A program made the translations under genes and the position numbers. Source: Chryseobacterium sp. CH25 (GTDB lineage Bacteria > Bacteroidota > Bacteroidia > Flavobacteriales > Weeksellaceae). Taken from it: a stretch of DNA of 64,000 nt. Below the pieces are notes generated by a model that was given only the letters and a program-made list of their open reading frames with translations, made no database searches and had not been told where the DNA came from. Below are positions 36,299 to 46,390 of this stretch, one piece after another. The stretch spans positions 186,001 to 250,000 of the forward strand of contig NZ_NRQT01000001.1 in NCBI RefSeq assembly GCF_004119455.1, read 5' to 3'. The first letter of the stretch is position 1. Each line of letters opens with the position of its first letter.

Positions 36299-39200
36299 TA
36301 TTTTAAAAATCTATTATCTGTTAATAATTTTCTGACTGTAGTATCACCACTCTTTAAAGCCTCTTTAACTGTACTTTCCAAATATTCTTCTGGAAAAACT
36401 TCTTTTATTCCACCTTGCCTATGGGCCGAAATAAACTCTTGTACAGTTAAGTCAGCATTCTCTAATATGCTTTTTGAAGTTGGACTAGTTGCATTTAATT
36501 TAAGACTTTTTGCCAATTTTAAAAATTTGCCATCTCCAGCTCCCATTCTAACAACTTTTCCAAATTTGCCTTTCTTTGTGTTTATGAGCAAAATTGCAGT
36601 TGCAGCAATCATTTCTCTACCATTCTCACTATCACCAATTGATTGGATTGAATTAGATAAAAGACTTGGTATATCCATAATTAACTTTCCTACACCTTTT
36701 ATATCACCCAACATGCTTTTACCATAACCATATTTACTTCTAAGCCAAGCATTTTCTTCCGGTGTGTTTGGTCTGATTGGTGCTAGAAAAGATAATGTTT
36801 CTTGGATATTTATTTTAGAAATTACATCAGCTGTTTTTTGTGTAATTTTTTTAATACCCGTCACTACAACTCCCTCAATTTCAATAGGTTTATTAGCGCC
36901 ACCTCTTTCATTTGGATTAATTTCAGTCTTCTTATCATTACCAGGTCCTGTTTCAAATCTTTCCCCAATCATACCCGTAGGATCTATAAAACTAATGGAA
37001 TTATTAAAAGCATACGAGTACGGACTATATTGAAACTGTAATTCACTTAATGGATCCTGTATCCCAAATTTTCCTAAATCAGGCATATAGAATCTCGCAC
37101 CATAATCATACATTCCTGTCTCTTGCAATTCCTTGCCATTGTACTTGTAGCTATATAATCCCCCAAAATTAGAACTACTAAACATACCTGAAATATGGTT
37201 TAGTCCAAAAGGATAATAGTTATTGGTATCCGTAACTTCAAGAACGCCTTCACTGTTTTTAGTAAAACTCACTCTTGCATTTCCTAAGTGATCTTTATAC
37301 TGGTAAATATAACGGTTTTCTGTGAAACTGTAAAAACCTTCTGCTGTAGGTACAAAATCAAGCTTCCATGTTGGGGGATCTCCCAGATCAGGAAAGGTTT
37401 TGCTGATGCTTCCGTAAGCCTGTTCTTCAAAAGCAGATTCTGTACGACAGGTTATACATATTCCCCCACCTTCTCTATAAGAATACTGAAATCCATCCAG
37501 ATAATCAGTCATAGTGGTTCTTGTATTTCCTCTAGCAGGTCTGGTGGAATAGATTTTTCTCAGCTTTGTTCCATCTGCACGGTATAAATATCCAATATTA
37601 GCACTAGATTGTTGCCCAACAATGATAGGATCCGGATGGCTCGTTACAAATGCATTGGGAAGATTAAGATGATTATAAACAATAGAATTAATCCCTTTAT
37701 CTTTCATAGTGGTCATATTCCCATTCACATCATAATCTATCATATTATTACCACCCTCATATCCTGTATCATTCATCGCAGATTCTATGACCTGATTCAG
37801 ACGGTTTCCTGTGTATTTATACTCAAGGTCATCTACCAAAGCTGATGTTTGTCCTGATACAGGAATGGCTTTTCTTTTCAGGGTATTGATATTCCCGTTC
37901 AGATCATAGGTAAGGTATTCATCAAAATTACCATTCCCGGGATTCGTAGCATTGGGTTCTGAGTAGAAACCGTTTTTTAAACGGTTCAGACCATCATATT
38001 CATAATTGTATCTTTTAAATACATCTTCTGATGAGTTTTTCCAATCTATCTCTGCAATATTCCCATTAAACCTGCCTGGTGATTTTATAGAAATTTCAGG
38101 ATTGTTATATCTGATCTCGTATCCAAATAATTTTCCCCCAAGATTTTTAGGATCATTGATCTTAGTCATCCAGCCACGGATATTGTATTTATAATCCATC
38201 TGCTGAAGGGGTGATCCTAAAGCAATACCCCCTACTTTTTTAGATTCCAATTGGGAGATTTCATTATAGGTATTCTGGGTAAGAATTTCTACAGGGTTAC
38301 TATCTACCTGATGTCTGTGGACCAGCAGTCTGTTCTGATGGTCATATTCAAAGGTTTCTGTAATGACTCTTTCGGTATCGGTTACCAGTCGTTTATGTCT
38401 TGTGATAACAGTTTTAGCAGCTCCTGCAAAATCCAGTTTAGATTCTATTCTACTATAGCCTCCCAGATGGTTAATAGAATGAATTCCTACCACTCTGCCT
38501 TTAGTGTCATAATAAGTGTAATTCTTTGTCCAGTTATCATCTTCAATATTCTTGACCATACTCATCACAGGTAAGCCTTTGGTACTCTTTCCGTCCTGTG
38601 AAATAGCTTCTGTTAAAGTATCTGCTCCCTGAATTACTGATGGGAAAGGGGGATTAAAACTATATCCTGGATAGGTATCATAATAATTGACACTGAGCAC
38701 TTTAAAATTGGTAGTAGGATAAGCTTTATCTGTAGAATAAAAAAAATCCATTCCACTATTATTCCAACTCGAATTACTTCTTATTTCATTATTTGATCCA
38801 TGTCCTTCTACGACATTCGCTTGTTGAATACGTCCTGCAGGGCTTTCTAATATTCCTGTATAAATTGATCTTGAAAACTGGTCGTATTTGGTAAACAACC
38901 ATTGTCCCTTCGCTCTTAGGTTAGCATCCTGAGTCAAAACCAGCCTATCAGCTTTATCATATACCATATATTCCCAACCTTTGCCAGGAACTTTCTTTTC
39001 TACCATTCGGTTTTTCCCATCATATTTATACTGATAACAAATAGTATCTAAAGTAGTTTGGTCTGTTGACGGTAAAACAGAAGCTATGGGAGGAATTACA
39101 AAAGCAAGTTGGTCATAATCATTATAAACATAGTAAGTATCAGCGTTTTCTGTTGCACTTATTACTTTTCTCACTAATAAAACCTGCCCTTTGCCGTTTT

Positions 39201-39807
39201 TAAATTCGATGGTTTTGTTGCCGTCTTCATCGGTAACGATATTTTTATACAGCTGGCCACCACCATAAGTTCCTGGTAAAGTAATACTGGATTCAAAGGT
39301 TGAATAATTAAAAGTAGCCACATATTTTTTTACTTCACCGTCAATATTGGCTGCATAATCAAATTTTACAGGCTTACTGTTCCAGTCATTACCTACTTGA
39401 ATCTGTTGTTGAATCCTATCCAAAGGGGAGTTTTCCAAGATCTTCTCATAATAGATTTTTTCTGAGCCATAAGGGGTATTGGCTGCATTGGATAACGGAT
39501 TGGGAACAATAGCTCCGTTTAAGCTTCCTCCCTGGGGAACTGGCAGATAATCTTTAACCTGTCTTCCAAACTGGTCATATTCAATATGGATGACCATATC
39601 TCTTCCCAGCGGTGATGCTTTTACATTAACTACCTGCTTGGGTCTTCCCAAACCGTCAAAATACTGAACCGTTTCTGAGGTTTTTGAAGGTGTAGTTCCA
39701 TTATAATCCAGATAGGTTTTGGTCTGGATATAGTTTTCTCCCTGGGTAAGCTGGGCATATACTGAATGGCTCAGCACAATGCCTATGGGAATTATGAGTT
39801 TTTTCAT
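36298..39807 (-). CDS. RHS repeat-associated core protein (DUF6443), putative polymorphic toxin
   Basis: 1169 aa. Signal peptide (V-L-S-H-S-V-Y-A-Q), DUF6443 region (Y-F-D-G-L-G-R-P-K-Q-V-V), many RHS/YD repeats (Y-D-Q-F-G-R, Y-D-L-N-G-N). Then the RHS core end Y-K-D-H-L-G-N-A-R-V-S-F, Y-K-Y-N-G-K-E-L-Q and Y-S-Y-A-F-N-N-S-I-S-F-I-D-P-T-G near residues 925-945. The final about 224 residues are variable and should be the toxin (E-F-I-S-A-H-R-Q-G-G-I-K-E-V-F-P near the end). The toxin type is not recognised. The gene after it is the immunity candidate. Delivery route unknown. Confidence 0.85.
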   Translation of the reverse strand: MKKLIIPIGIVLSHSVYAQLTQGENYIQTKTYLDYNGTTPSKTSETVQYFDGLGRPKQVVNVKASPLGRDMVIHIEYDQFGRQVKDYLPVPQGGSLNGAIVPNPLSNAANTPYGSEKIYYEKILENSPLDRIQQQIQVGNDWNSKPVKFDYAANIDGEVKKYVATFNYSTFESSITLPGTYGGGQLYKNIVTDEDGNKTIEFKNGKGQVLLVRKVISATENADTYYVYNDYDQLAFVIPPIASVLPSTDQTTLDTICYQYKYDGKNRMVEKKVPGKGWEYMVYDKADRLVLTQDANLRAKGQWLFTKYDQFSRSIYTGILESPAGRIQQANVVEGHGSNNEIRSNSSWNNSGMDFFYSTDKAYPTTNFKVLSVNYYDTYPGYSFNPPFPSVIQGADTLTEAISQDGKSTKGLPVMSMVKNIEDDNWTKNYTYYDTKGRVVGIHSINHLGGYSRIESKLDFAGAAKTVITRHKRLVTDTERVITETFEYDHQNRLLVHRHQVDSNPVEILTQNTYNEISQLESKKVGGIALGSPLQQMDYKYNIRGWMTKINDPKNLGGKLFGYEIRYNNPEISIKSPGRFNGNIAEIDWKNSSEDVFKRYNYEYDGLNRLKNGFYSEPNATNPGNGNFDEYLTYDLNGNINTLKRKAIPVSGQTSALVDDLEYKYTGNRLNQVIESAMNDTGYEGGNNMIDYDVNGNMTTMKDKGINSIVYNHLNLPNAFVTSHPDPIIVGQQSSANIGYLYRADGTKLRKIYSTRPARGNTRTTMTDYLDGFQYSYREGGGICITCRTESAFEEQAYGSISKTFPDLGDPPTWKLDFVPTAEGFYSFTENRYIYQYKDHLGNARVSFTKNSEGVLEVTDTNNYYPFGLNHISGMFSSSNFGGLYSYKYNGKELQETGMYDYGARFYMPDLGKFGIQDPLSELQFQYSPYSYAFNNSISFIDPTGMIGERFETGPGNDKKTEINPNERGGANKPIEIEGVVVTGIKKITQKTADVISKINIQETLSFLAPIRPNTPEENAWLRSKYGYGKSMLGDIKGVGKLIMDIPSLLSNSIQSIGDSENGREMIAATAILLINTKKGKFGKVVRMGAGDGKFLKLAKSLKLNATSPTSKSILENADLTVQEFISAHRQGGIKEVFPEEYLESTVKEALKSGDTTVRKLLTDNRFLK

Positions 39808-39813
39808 CAGTTG

Positions 39814-42800
39814 TTAGTTTTTGTAGTTATATTTCATTTCCTTTAATATGTTTCCGTTAGCATCCACTACTTTTTCTAGTCTATTAGCTGAATCATAGAG
39901 ATAGCTTTCTCTTATTCCGGATGGTGGAGTGATACTTCTTACTCCAATTAAGGGATCATAAGTATAAGTAGAGACCTGGTAGGTAGCTAAACTATTTCTG
40001 AATGTATTTAAAGCAGATAAAAAGGTTGTTTCATCAGCATTAGGAGTCAACAAAGCATCTGTATTGGAAGCATTGACAATCGAATCTATCAATGACTGCC
40101 CAATGTTCTCCAGTTTTGCATTTTCAATCTTGGCAATTGGTTGAGTTTTGTTATATCCCCAGATGATAACGGTTGAAACACCGTCTTTCGTGGTATATTG
40201 TAATATATTACCTTTATCATCATATTGATCATAGCTCACTTCTACTGACCCATAATTAGTATCAGGTAAAGTAATCATAGGCTGCGAAATAACATTTTTT
40301 TCTTCCGTATAATACAGTTTTTTTCTAGGTCTCGTTATGTTATATATATCATTATTTTGAGTAAACTCATAAAGAGTTTGAGTTCTATTTAAAAATTTAT
40401 TATTCTTATAATTAGAGACAACTAATGGAATACCTAGAAGATCTTTAGAGAAAAAGTTAACTAAAAATGCATAAGGAGGAACCATACTAGCAGGATGATT
40501 AGGACTTCCATGTAAAATATCATTAGTATATTGGTATTTAGTTTCATAAATATCTCCTGATGAATACTCGGTTTTTTCTTTAGTAAGGTTTAAGTGAATG
40601 TTATTATCATACAAATATTCTGTAGTAGTTTTTATAGGAGCATTATTAAAAAAATCCGTCACTGTCTTCTTTTTAATGGACGAAGAATTCATATATTTTT
40701 TGTACCCCTGCACCCATGCTCCTGACAGATGATTAAAACTCACATAATTATTATTGTCCTTTGTGTTATTAGGGTTATAGTCTATATTATCATTATAAGT
40801 GAATTCAGTCTTATTCAGCGGATTTGTTGAACCTTCCGAATAAATAGTTTTAGTTTTCAATTTACCCCTTAAGATGGTTCGATCAATTCCATATAAGTTT
40901 TTAAAATTTTTATATAAATTCAATGGTGAAGGAGAGCCCATATTGTTATATTCTCTAAGATTACCTGCATCCGGGGTCATAATATCCGGATAATCCACAT
41001 AACTTGTAAAGTCGTATTCTGTAATACCTTTTCCTGCATCAATCTCATAAACTTTTTGATATCCTATATTATAACTGTCTAATGAATTTTGCTGTACATT
41101 GGAGCTTGACCTGATCATTAGCTTTTGATAGGATGTAGGAGTATTAAATTCAATATAGTAAATATATCTAGGCCAGTTCATAAGTATTCCGGATGACGTT
41201 GTCCCATTTAAAGTATTAGTATACCGATATTCCTTGTTATTGATTATTCCACCGTTTTCTGAATAATCATATTGTTTTTTAATTCTTGCTCCTCCTATTG
41301 CTCCTCCATTATTCATCAGAATAGGAAGAAATGCACTTGCTGATGTTCTTTCTACCCTCTGTCCATAATAAGGTGCCTCATACTCGAAAACAGAATAACC
41401 TTTAGTTGGATAAATTATTTTGCTCAGTAAGCCCACATTATATTTTTGAACATTAGGATCTCTAAATGTATTATTTAGTGTATAGTCTCCAGTAATAGCA
41501 TTATAGGTATCATAAGGCGCCAGGTTCTGGTTGTTATCATTTCCATTCCAGTATCCCCAATGATCAATTCCCTTGGTAACGTATCTGGGTAAATTATCTG
41601 TATTGTAATATTCAAAACCATATACTTTATTACTTACAGGATTCGTTATGTTCTTAAGAAAAGGTCTTCTATTCGTTCCTCCAAGGTCCTCATAAGTAAA
41701 CACATTATTTTGTATTAGATGGTTATTATCTAAAAGCTGAATATTGTCTATTACATATTCATTAAACAGAAGCGCTGATGAACTGCCTTCATAATGCTTG
41801 ATAGGATATCCGACATCCTTATAATTGATCTTTATCTGATGAGTTCCGTAAGTAATACTTTCTAAAAGTGAGCGTTTTGTCAGCACAAAATTTTCACTGA
41901 GATTTGAGGTGCTGCTTATCGCTGAACCACAGCCAACCCAACCACCTGGGCAGTTTTGCCAGTCATCAATTCGTGCTCCATCCTGATAGTATCCTTCAAA
42001 ATTCATCAATTTAGAGTTGGCCATTACATTGGATGACGAAGTGGCAAGACTGCAAAAAGTACTGTTTAACGTATCTTGAACATATCCAAAGGTAACAGTC
42101 TGCCCATTCGTAAACTCAACCTTTGAAAGACTGAAAGAACTGATATAAGGAAAACCTTTAAACCAATTGTTCTTACTCATACCCGGCTGTGGTAGTGAGT
42201 AACTGATTTCATACTTTGAAAAATCACCTCCGAAGTAATACTTATTACCCTGTCCATCAGTAACAACAATAGTCTGATTGGGTGGTTTACAAAATTCTTT
42301 ACCACCATAGGATACCATACCCGACAAATCTACTTTAATATTCGGATCTTCTGATTCTACCAATACATTACCATCATTACCAATAACAAACTTTCCGCTT
42401 AACCCCATTGCGTTAAAGTTAAAAATATCAGGTTCTCCCTCATAGCCATTCTCAACCGTTCCAAGTCGCCAATCTAATCCTGTAATACCACCGGCACCGC
42501 TATTCAGGTCATAGACCTGTGCATTGCTATAAGCGTTCAAACGTACACCAGTAAGAAAGCCGTGAAAATCTACTCCCGAATCAAATGGGCTTGACCCCAT
42601 CCAAGTTGGATTACCTTGATATTCATCCGGAATTCTGTTTAAAGTCCTTGTAATTCTACCCCCGGCAAGCATGGACCAACCCATTCCTGCAAAATCAGAT
42701 TTCTTATGCGGTAAAAAACCAGATGAATCATATGAAACGAAAACATCAATATTCTTTCCTCCACTGGTTGGAATAGAATAGATTGGAACCTTAAGATCCA

Positions 42801-42948
42801 AAGTTCCTGTGTATAAATTAATAGGGACATTTCCATGCTTTTCAAAAGCATAGGATTGTGGTGATTTTATCTGAATTTTGTCTTGTAGTTGTTGTGAGAA
42901 AGTTAAAGACGTTATCAGCAATGATAACGATATATATATTTTATTCAT
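39814..42948 (-). CDS. large exported RHS/SpvB-like protein
   Basis: 1044 aa with a signal peptide (I-Y-I-S-L-S-L-L-I-T-S-L-T-F-S-Q). The N-terminal part resembles the SpvB/RHS shell (Y-T-G-T-L-D-L-K-V-P-I-Y and F-V-S-Y-D-S-S-G-F, then G-M-G-W-S-M-L-A-G-G). The C-terminal part has YD-type repeats (Y-D-Q-Y-D-D-K-G-N-I-L, Y-T-Y-D-P-L-I-G-V, Y-D-S-A-N-R-L-E-K-V). It ends 6 nt before the DUF6443/RHS toxin gene and probably forms part of the same extracellular complex. No toxin-like tail is present. Confidence 0.8.
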   Translation of the reverse strand: MNKIYISLSLLITSLTFSQQLQDKIQIKSPQSYAFEKHGNVPINLYTGTLDLKVPIYSIPTSGGKNIDVFVSYDSSGFLPHKKSDFAGMGWSMLAGGRITRTLNRIPDEYQGNPTWMGSSPFDSGVDFHGFLTGVRLNAYSNAQVYDLNSGAGGITGLDWRLGTVENGYEGEPDIFNFNAMGLSGKFVIGNDGNVLVESEDPNIKVDLSGMVSYGGKEFCKPPNQTIVVTDGQGNKYYFGGDFSKYEISYSLPQPGMSKNNWFKGFPYISSFSLSKVEFTNGQTVTFGYVQDTLNSTFCSLATSSSNVMANSKLMNFEGYYQDGARIDDWQNCPGGWVGCGSAISSTSNLSENFVLTKRSLLESITYGTHQIKINYKDVGYPIKHYEGSSSALLFNEYVIDNIQLLDNNHLIQNNVFTYEDLGGTNRRPFLKNITNPVSNKVYGFEYYNTDNLPRYVTKGIDHWGYWNGNDNNQNLAPYDTYNAITGDYTLNNTFRDPNVQKYNVGLLSKIIYPTKGYSVFEYEAPYYGQRVERTSASAFLPILMNNGGAIGGARIKKQYDYSENGGIINNKEYRYTNTLNGTTSSGILMNWPRYIYYIEFNTPTSYQKLMIRSSSNVQQNSLDSYNIGYQKVYEIDAGKGITEYDFTSYVDYPDIMTPDAGNLREYNNMGSPSPLNLYKNFKNLYGIDRTILRGKLKTKTIYSEGSTNPLNKTEFTYNDNIDYNPNNTKDNNNYVSFNHLSGAWVQGYKKYMNSSSIKKKTVTDFFNNAPIKTTTEYLYDNNIHLNLTKEKTEYSSGDIYETKYQYTNDILHGSPNHPASMVPPYAFLVNFFSKDLLGIPLVVSNYKNNKFLNRTQTLYEFTQNNDIYNITRPRKKLYYTEEKNVISQPMITLPDTNYGSVEVSYDQYDDKGNILQYTTKDGVSTVIIWGYNKTQPIAKIENAKLENIGQSLIDSIVNASNTDALLTPNADETTFLSALNTFRNSLATYQVSTYTYDPLIGVRSITPPSGIRESYLYDSANRLEKVVDANGNILKEMKYNYKN

Positions 42949-42954
42949 CCGTAT

Positions 42955-44574
42955 TTACTTTTTAATTAGTTTTGCATTCGCTGTTTTGTTATTATCCGTT
43001 TTTATAGTCACCAAATAAGCTCCCTGTATTAAAGCCTGGGTATTAATTTTGGTCACGCTGTTCTTGGTTTTCAGGTTCTGAAGCTGTCTTCCACTCATAT
43101 CATACAGCATAATATCGGCTTCTTTGAAATCAAAGCCAATTTCTATATAGGCATAGTCTGAAACTGGGTTCGGATAGATCTTGATGTCATATTTTTCAAT
43201 CAGATCATTCACCTGCTTATCTCCCAGCTTTACAATCTTCCAGTTCTCTTTTCCCAGTTCTTTAGCACTGGTTCCGGCTAATACAATAGAACCATCTTTA
43301 TTTAATTTTACATCTGAAAGTCGTTCTTCTTTTTGTCGGGATTCTCCTGCTACATGCTTTCGCCACTGTTCATTTCCGTTGCCATCTAAATACAGCATCC
43401 AGAAGGTTTCATCATCTTTTTCTATTCTTCCTTCGGCCTGAGTGTAACCACCTAATAAAATTCCTTTTGAGGATTTGCCATCTGCAGAATGAATCACGCT
43501 TGCTCCCATCAGAATATCACGATTCTTGAAATTGTAGGATTTCTGCCATTGCTCATCACCTCTTTCATTAAGGGCAATTAACCACAAATCTGTTCCTTCT
43601 TCAACACCTACGGTTTTGTTTCCAGATCTTTCGGAGCGGGATTCACCACCGATGAGATAACCGTTTGAAGTTAAAGCCAGGGTTCTGATATGATCGTCTC
43701 CCTTCCCTCCAAAGTTCTTTTCCCATTCTACTTTTCCGGTTTTGTCCAGTTTGATGATCCAGTAATCACCTTCTCCAAAATTTTCTGTGGATTTTGCGGT
43801 GCGGGATGCGGGATTCGCGGTACGAGGATCAGATGGTGATACATTCCCACGAGGGTTATCCCCAGATCCAGAAACACGAACCTCGGAACTCCTTGAATAG
43901 ATTCCCAATAAGGCTCCGCCATCTTTTGTCGGAATCATTTTCTCCACTTCATCCAACCCTTTTCCACCTAAGACAAGTTGTGAAAGTTCTTTTCCATCTT
44001 TGTCGAGTCTGGTGATCCATACATCTTTGGAACCATAACCTTTAGATGAGTTCTGTACATTTCCGGCTACAAAAAAGCCTAAATCTGTACTTTGAATCAC
44101 TGCTCTTGCTTCTTCATCGGAACTCGTTCCTAAGGTTTTCTGCCATAACTCATCTCCAAACTCATTAATTCTGATCAGCCAGATATCTGATCCGCCTTTA
44201 GAGTCTTCCTTTTTATCCAGCCCTTTTCCAGAATACGATGTTCCAGCCAATAGAAACCCACCATCCTGAGTAGATACTGTAGCAGAGAGATAATCATGGT
44301 TATTTCCTGAGAAATACTTTTCCCAGGCTTCTTCTCCCTGTTGGTTCAGTTTAACCAGGTGGAAATCGTAACCGTTATTCTGCCTGCTTCCCTGTTGGAG
44401 TTTATCACTCTGTATTGAGCTTCCTGTGATCAAATACTGCTGATCTATTGTTGTAGTGACCTGACTTAGAAAATCCTGAGTTGAGGATTTGATATCTTTT
44501 TGCCAGAGAACTTCCTGAGCAGATAGCCCAAGAGTGGTGCATACGATATATGCACAGAGATAGATTTTTTTCAT
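42955..44574 (-). CDS. secreted repeat protein with T9SS type A sorting domain
   Basis: 539 aa. Signal peptide, then about seven repeats of roughly 50 residues with the pattern G-G-x-L-L-A-G-T-S and W-x-K-x-L-G (beta-propeller type). The C-terminal sorting domain starts at I-K-I-Y-P-N-P-V-S-D-Y-A (about residue 465) and ends A-K-L-I-K-K. Residues about 230-262 are an insertion rich in S, R, P and N, coded by unusually GC-rich DNA (43790-43885). It is first gene of the RHS operon, 6 nt before the next. A -7 box lies at 44617-44624. Confidence 0.85.
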   Translation of the reverse strand: MKKIYLCAYIVCTTLGLSAQEVLWQKDIKSSTQDFLSQVTTTIDQQYLITGSSIQSDKLQQGSRQNNGYDFHLVKLNQQGEEAWEKYFSGNNHDYLSATVSTQDGGFLLAGTSYSGKGLDKKEDSKGGSDIWLIRINEFGDELWQKTLGTSSDEEARAVIQSTDLGFFVAGNVQNSSKGYGSKDVWITRLDKDGKELSQLVLGGKGLDEVEKMIPTKDGGALLGIYSRSSEVRVSGSGDNPRGNVSPSDPRTANPASRTAKSTENFGEGDYWIIKLDKTGKVEWEKNFGGKGDDHIRTLALTSNGYLIGGESRSERSGNKTVGVEEGTDLWLIALNERGDEQWQKSYNFKNRDILMGASVIHSADGKSSKGILLGGYTQAEGRIEKDDETFWMLYLDGNGNEQWRKHVAGESRQKEERLSDVKLNKDGSIVLAGTSAKELGKENWKIVKLGDKQVNDLIEKYDIKIYPNPVSDYAYIEIGFDFKEADIMLYDMSGRQLQNLKTKNSVTKINTQALIQGAYLVTIKTDNNKTANAKLIKK

Positions 44575-44616
44575 TCCCCTGTTGTTTGAGTTAGTAATTA
44601 GCTTTTAAATTTTGTT

Positions 44617-44643
44617 CAAATTTAGTTTTTTTTGTCTGAACAA
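44617..44643 (-). promoter_or_regulatory. promoter of the RHS operon
   Basis: TAAATTTG (44617-44624, minus) fits the -7 element, and TTG (44641-44643, minus) lies 16 nt upstream as a -33 element. It is about 43 nt before the first gene of the operon. Confidence 0.55.
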
Positions 44644-44984
44644 GTCATATTAATGTGATTTAATATAAAATATTTATAAACTTGAGGATATTTCATTGCA
44701 CTTTTAAGATACTATATGATCTTGTAAGAATCTAACACTTAAATAAATATTACAAACCCACGTATTAAGGATTAAAATAGCATGTACAATAGTTAGCTAA
44801 TTAAAAAAATGTATCTAAGAAGTTTGTCAAGAAAATTCTCATCTTTATTTATTATATTATTCGAATAAATTGAAATAACAAATACAAATCCAGACAATCC
44901 AGACCAAATTATTCCGTTCACTGCCACTTTCAATTTATCTTATCCTTCTACCCTACCTTCGATGTTAAATAAATATTTAGCATC
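44644..44984. other. spacer holding the presumed left part of the conjugative element
   Basis: About 340 nt of AT-rich sequence between the RHS promoter and the DUF3945 gene. The boundary of the conjugative element probably falls here or further left, but no attachment repeat, integrase or terminal repeat can be named from one end alone. Confidence 0.35.
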
Positions 44985-46367
44985 ATGGAAGACATTCAAA
45001 ACACTCAAAATCAAGATCCTTCTTTAATCAACATTCTATTGGTTTTAAACCCCAAAACCAACAAGATTGAAGCTGTAAAAACAATAGATGAAAAAGGAGA
45101 CCTGAAAACAGTACCTAACACTCAAAAGAATCAGAATCAATTTCTAAAGATTGATAAGCAGGGCGATTTATTCTCCAACTTTTTCTCCAATTTTTTGAGT
45201 CAGCTCAAAGATCCTACTTTGTTCAACTTTTTTAAATCGCCACTCAAAGAATCAGAAAAAATTGGAAAACAGATCCAACACCACCTTACTCATCCCAGTA
45301 CTGAGGGTGAAGAATTTCTAAATACCCACAAAATATTAACCCCAAAAACCAATACGATGAGTACAAACCCTTTATCAGAAAAAGAATATCAGTATTCCGC
45401 TGATCAAATCGACTGGAATATGATGTCAAAATTCGGATTAACTCAAGAGAAATTAGAAAAAGAAAATGCCTTAGATCCTATGTTAAAAGGATTTAAAACC
45501 AATGGACTCGTTCCTGTTACCATCAATCTCGGAACAGCCCTTACAAGAATGGATGCCCGGCTTTCACTGAATACCAATGATGAGGGTGATGTGGTCATCA
45601 ATATTCATGGAATAAGAAAAGAACCCAATTTCAATTTTAAGTTTCTGGGTCATGAGTTTACCGCAGAAGACAAGAAAAATTTAATGGAAAATGGCAATAT
45701 GGGACGCGTTGTGGATCTTATCAATCCAAAAAACGATGAAATTATTCCTTCCGTTATCAGCAGAGATAGGCTGACAAATGAACTGGTTGCTTACAAAGTT
45801 GAGAATATAAAAATTCCCAATGAAATTAAAGGCATCAAATTAAATGAAGAACAAAAGCAAACACTGATAGAAGGCCAGGCATTATATCTTGAAGGTATGA
45901 TCTCTACCAAAGGAGAGCCTTTTAATGCACGTGTTCAGTTTAATGCTGATAAAAAATATGTGGAATTTCTGTTCGATCATAAAGAGCATCAGCAACAATC
46001 TCATTCGGAAGTTCCAAGAACATTCAGAGGTAAGGACTTAAACGAGGAACAGTATGAGAAATTTAAAAGAGGACAAACCATCTATCTGGATGAACTGCTG
46101 GATAAAAAAGGTCAGCCTTATCAGGGCTATATTACCCTTAATCAAGAAACAGGAAAAGTTGATTTCTCCTTTCAAAACCCAAACAAAGTGAGAGAGCAGA
46201 CAAAACCTACGGAGGGATACAAAACCCAAACTGCGGTTAATTCGGAAGGTAGGACCAATGAAACCACTAAGAATGTAAAAGAGCCATTACTGAAAGGACA
46301 ACAATCCCCTAAAGATAACAATCAGCAGGATAAACCTCAGTCTCGCACAAGAAGACGAACCATTTAA
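44985..46367 (+). CDS. DUF4099/DUF3945 domain protein of the conjugative element
   Basis: 460 aa. Residues about 130-240 match the DUF4099 pattern (I-D-W-N-M-M-S-K-F-G-L-T-Q-E-K-L). DUF3945-type repeats follow: G-I-K-L-N-E-E-Q-K-Q-T-L-I-E-G-Q-A-L-Y-L-E-G-M and L-N-E-E-Q-Y-E-K-F-K-R-G-Q-T-I-Y. The tail is basic and polar (T-R-R-R-T-I). Such proteins accompany topB in Bacteroidetes conjugative elements; function unknown. It lies 23 nt upstream of topB, so same operon. Confidence 0.85.
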   Translation: MEDIQNTQNQDPSLINILLVLNPKTNKIEAVKTIDEKGDLKTVPNTQKNQNQFLKIDKQGDLFSNFFSNFLSQLKDPTLFNFFKSPLKESEKIGKQIQHHLTHPSTEGEEFLNTHKILTPKTNTMSTNPLSEKEYQYSADQIDWNMMSKFGLTQEKLEKENALDPMLKGFKTNGLVPVTINLGTALTRMDARLSLNTNDEGDVVINIHGIRKEPNFNFKFLGHEFTAEDKKNLMENGNMGRVVDLINPKNDEIIPSVISRDRLTNELVAYKVENIKIPNEIKGIKLNEEQKQTLIEGQALYLEGMISTKGEPFNARVQFNADKKYVEFLFDHKEHQQQSHSEVPRTFRGKDLNEEQYEKFKRGQTIYLDELLDKKGQPYQGYITLNQETGKVDFSFQNPNKVREQTKPTEGYKTQTAVNSEGRTNETTKNVKEPLLKGQQSPKDNNQQDKPQSRTRRRTI

Positions 46368-46390
46368 TATAAACTTCAAAAATAATCAAT

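Noticed and set aside
43794..44015. Plus-strand ORF opposite the T9SS repeat protein
   Set aside because: Shadow of the GC-rich insertion in the real minus-strand gene.
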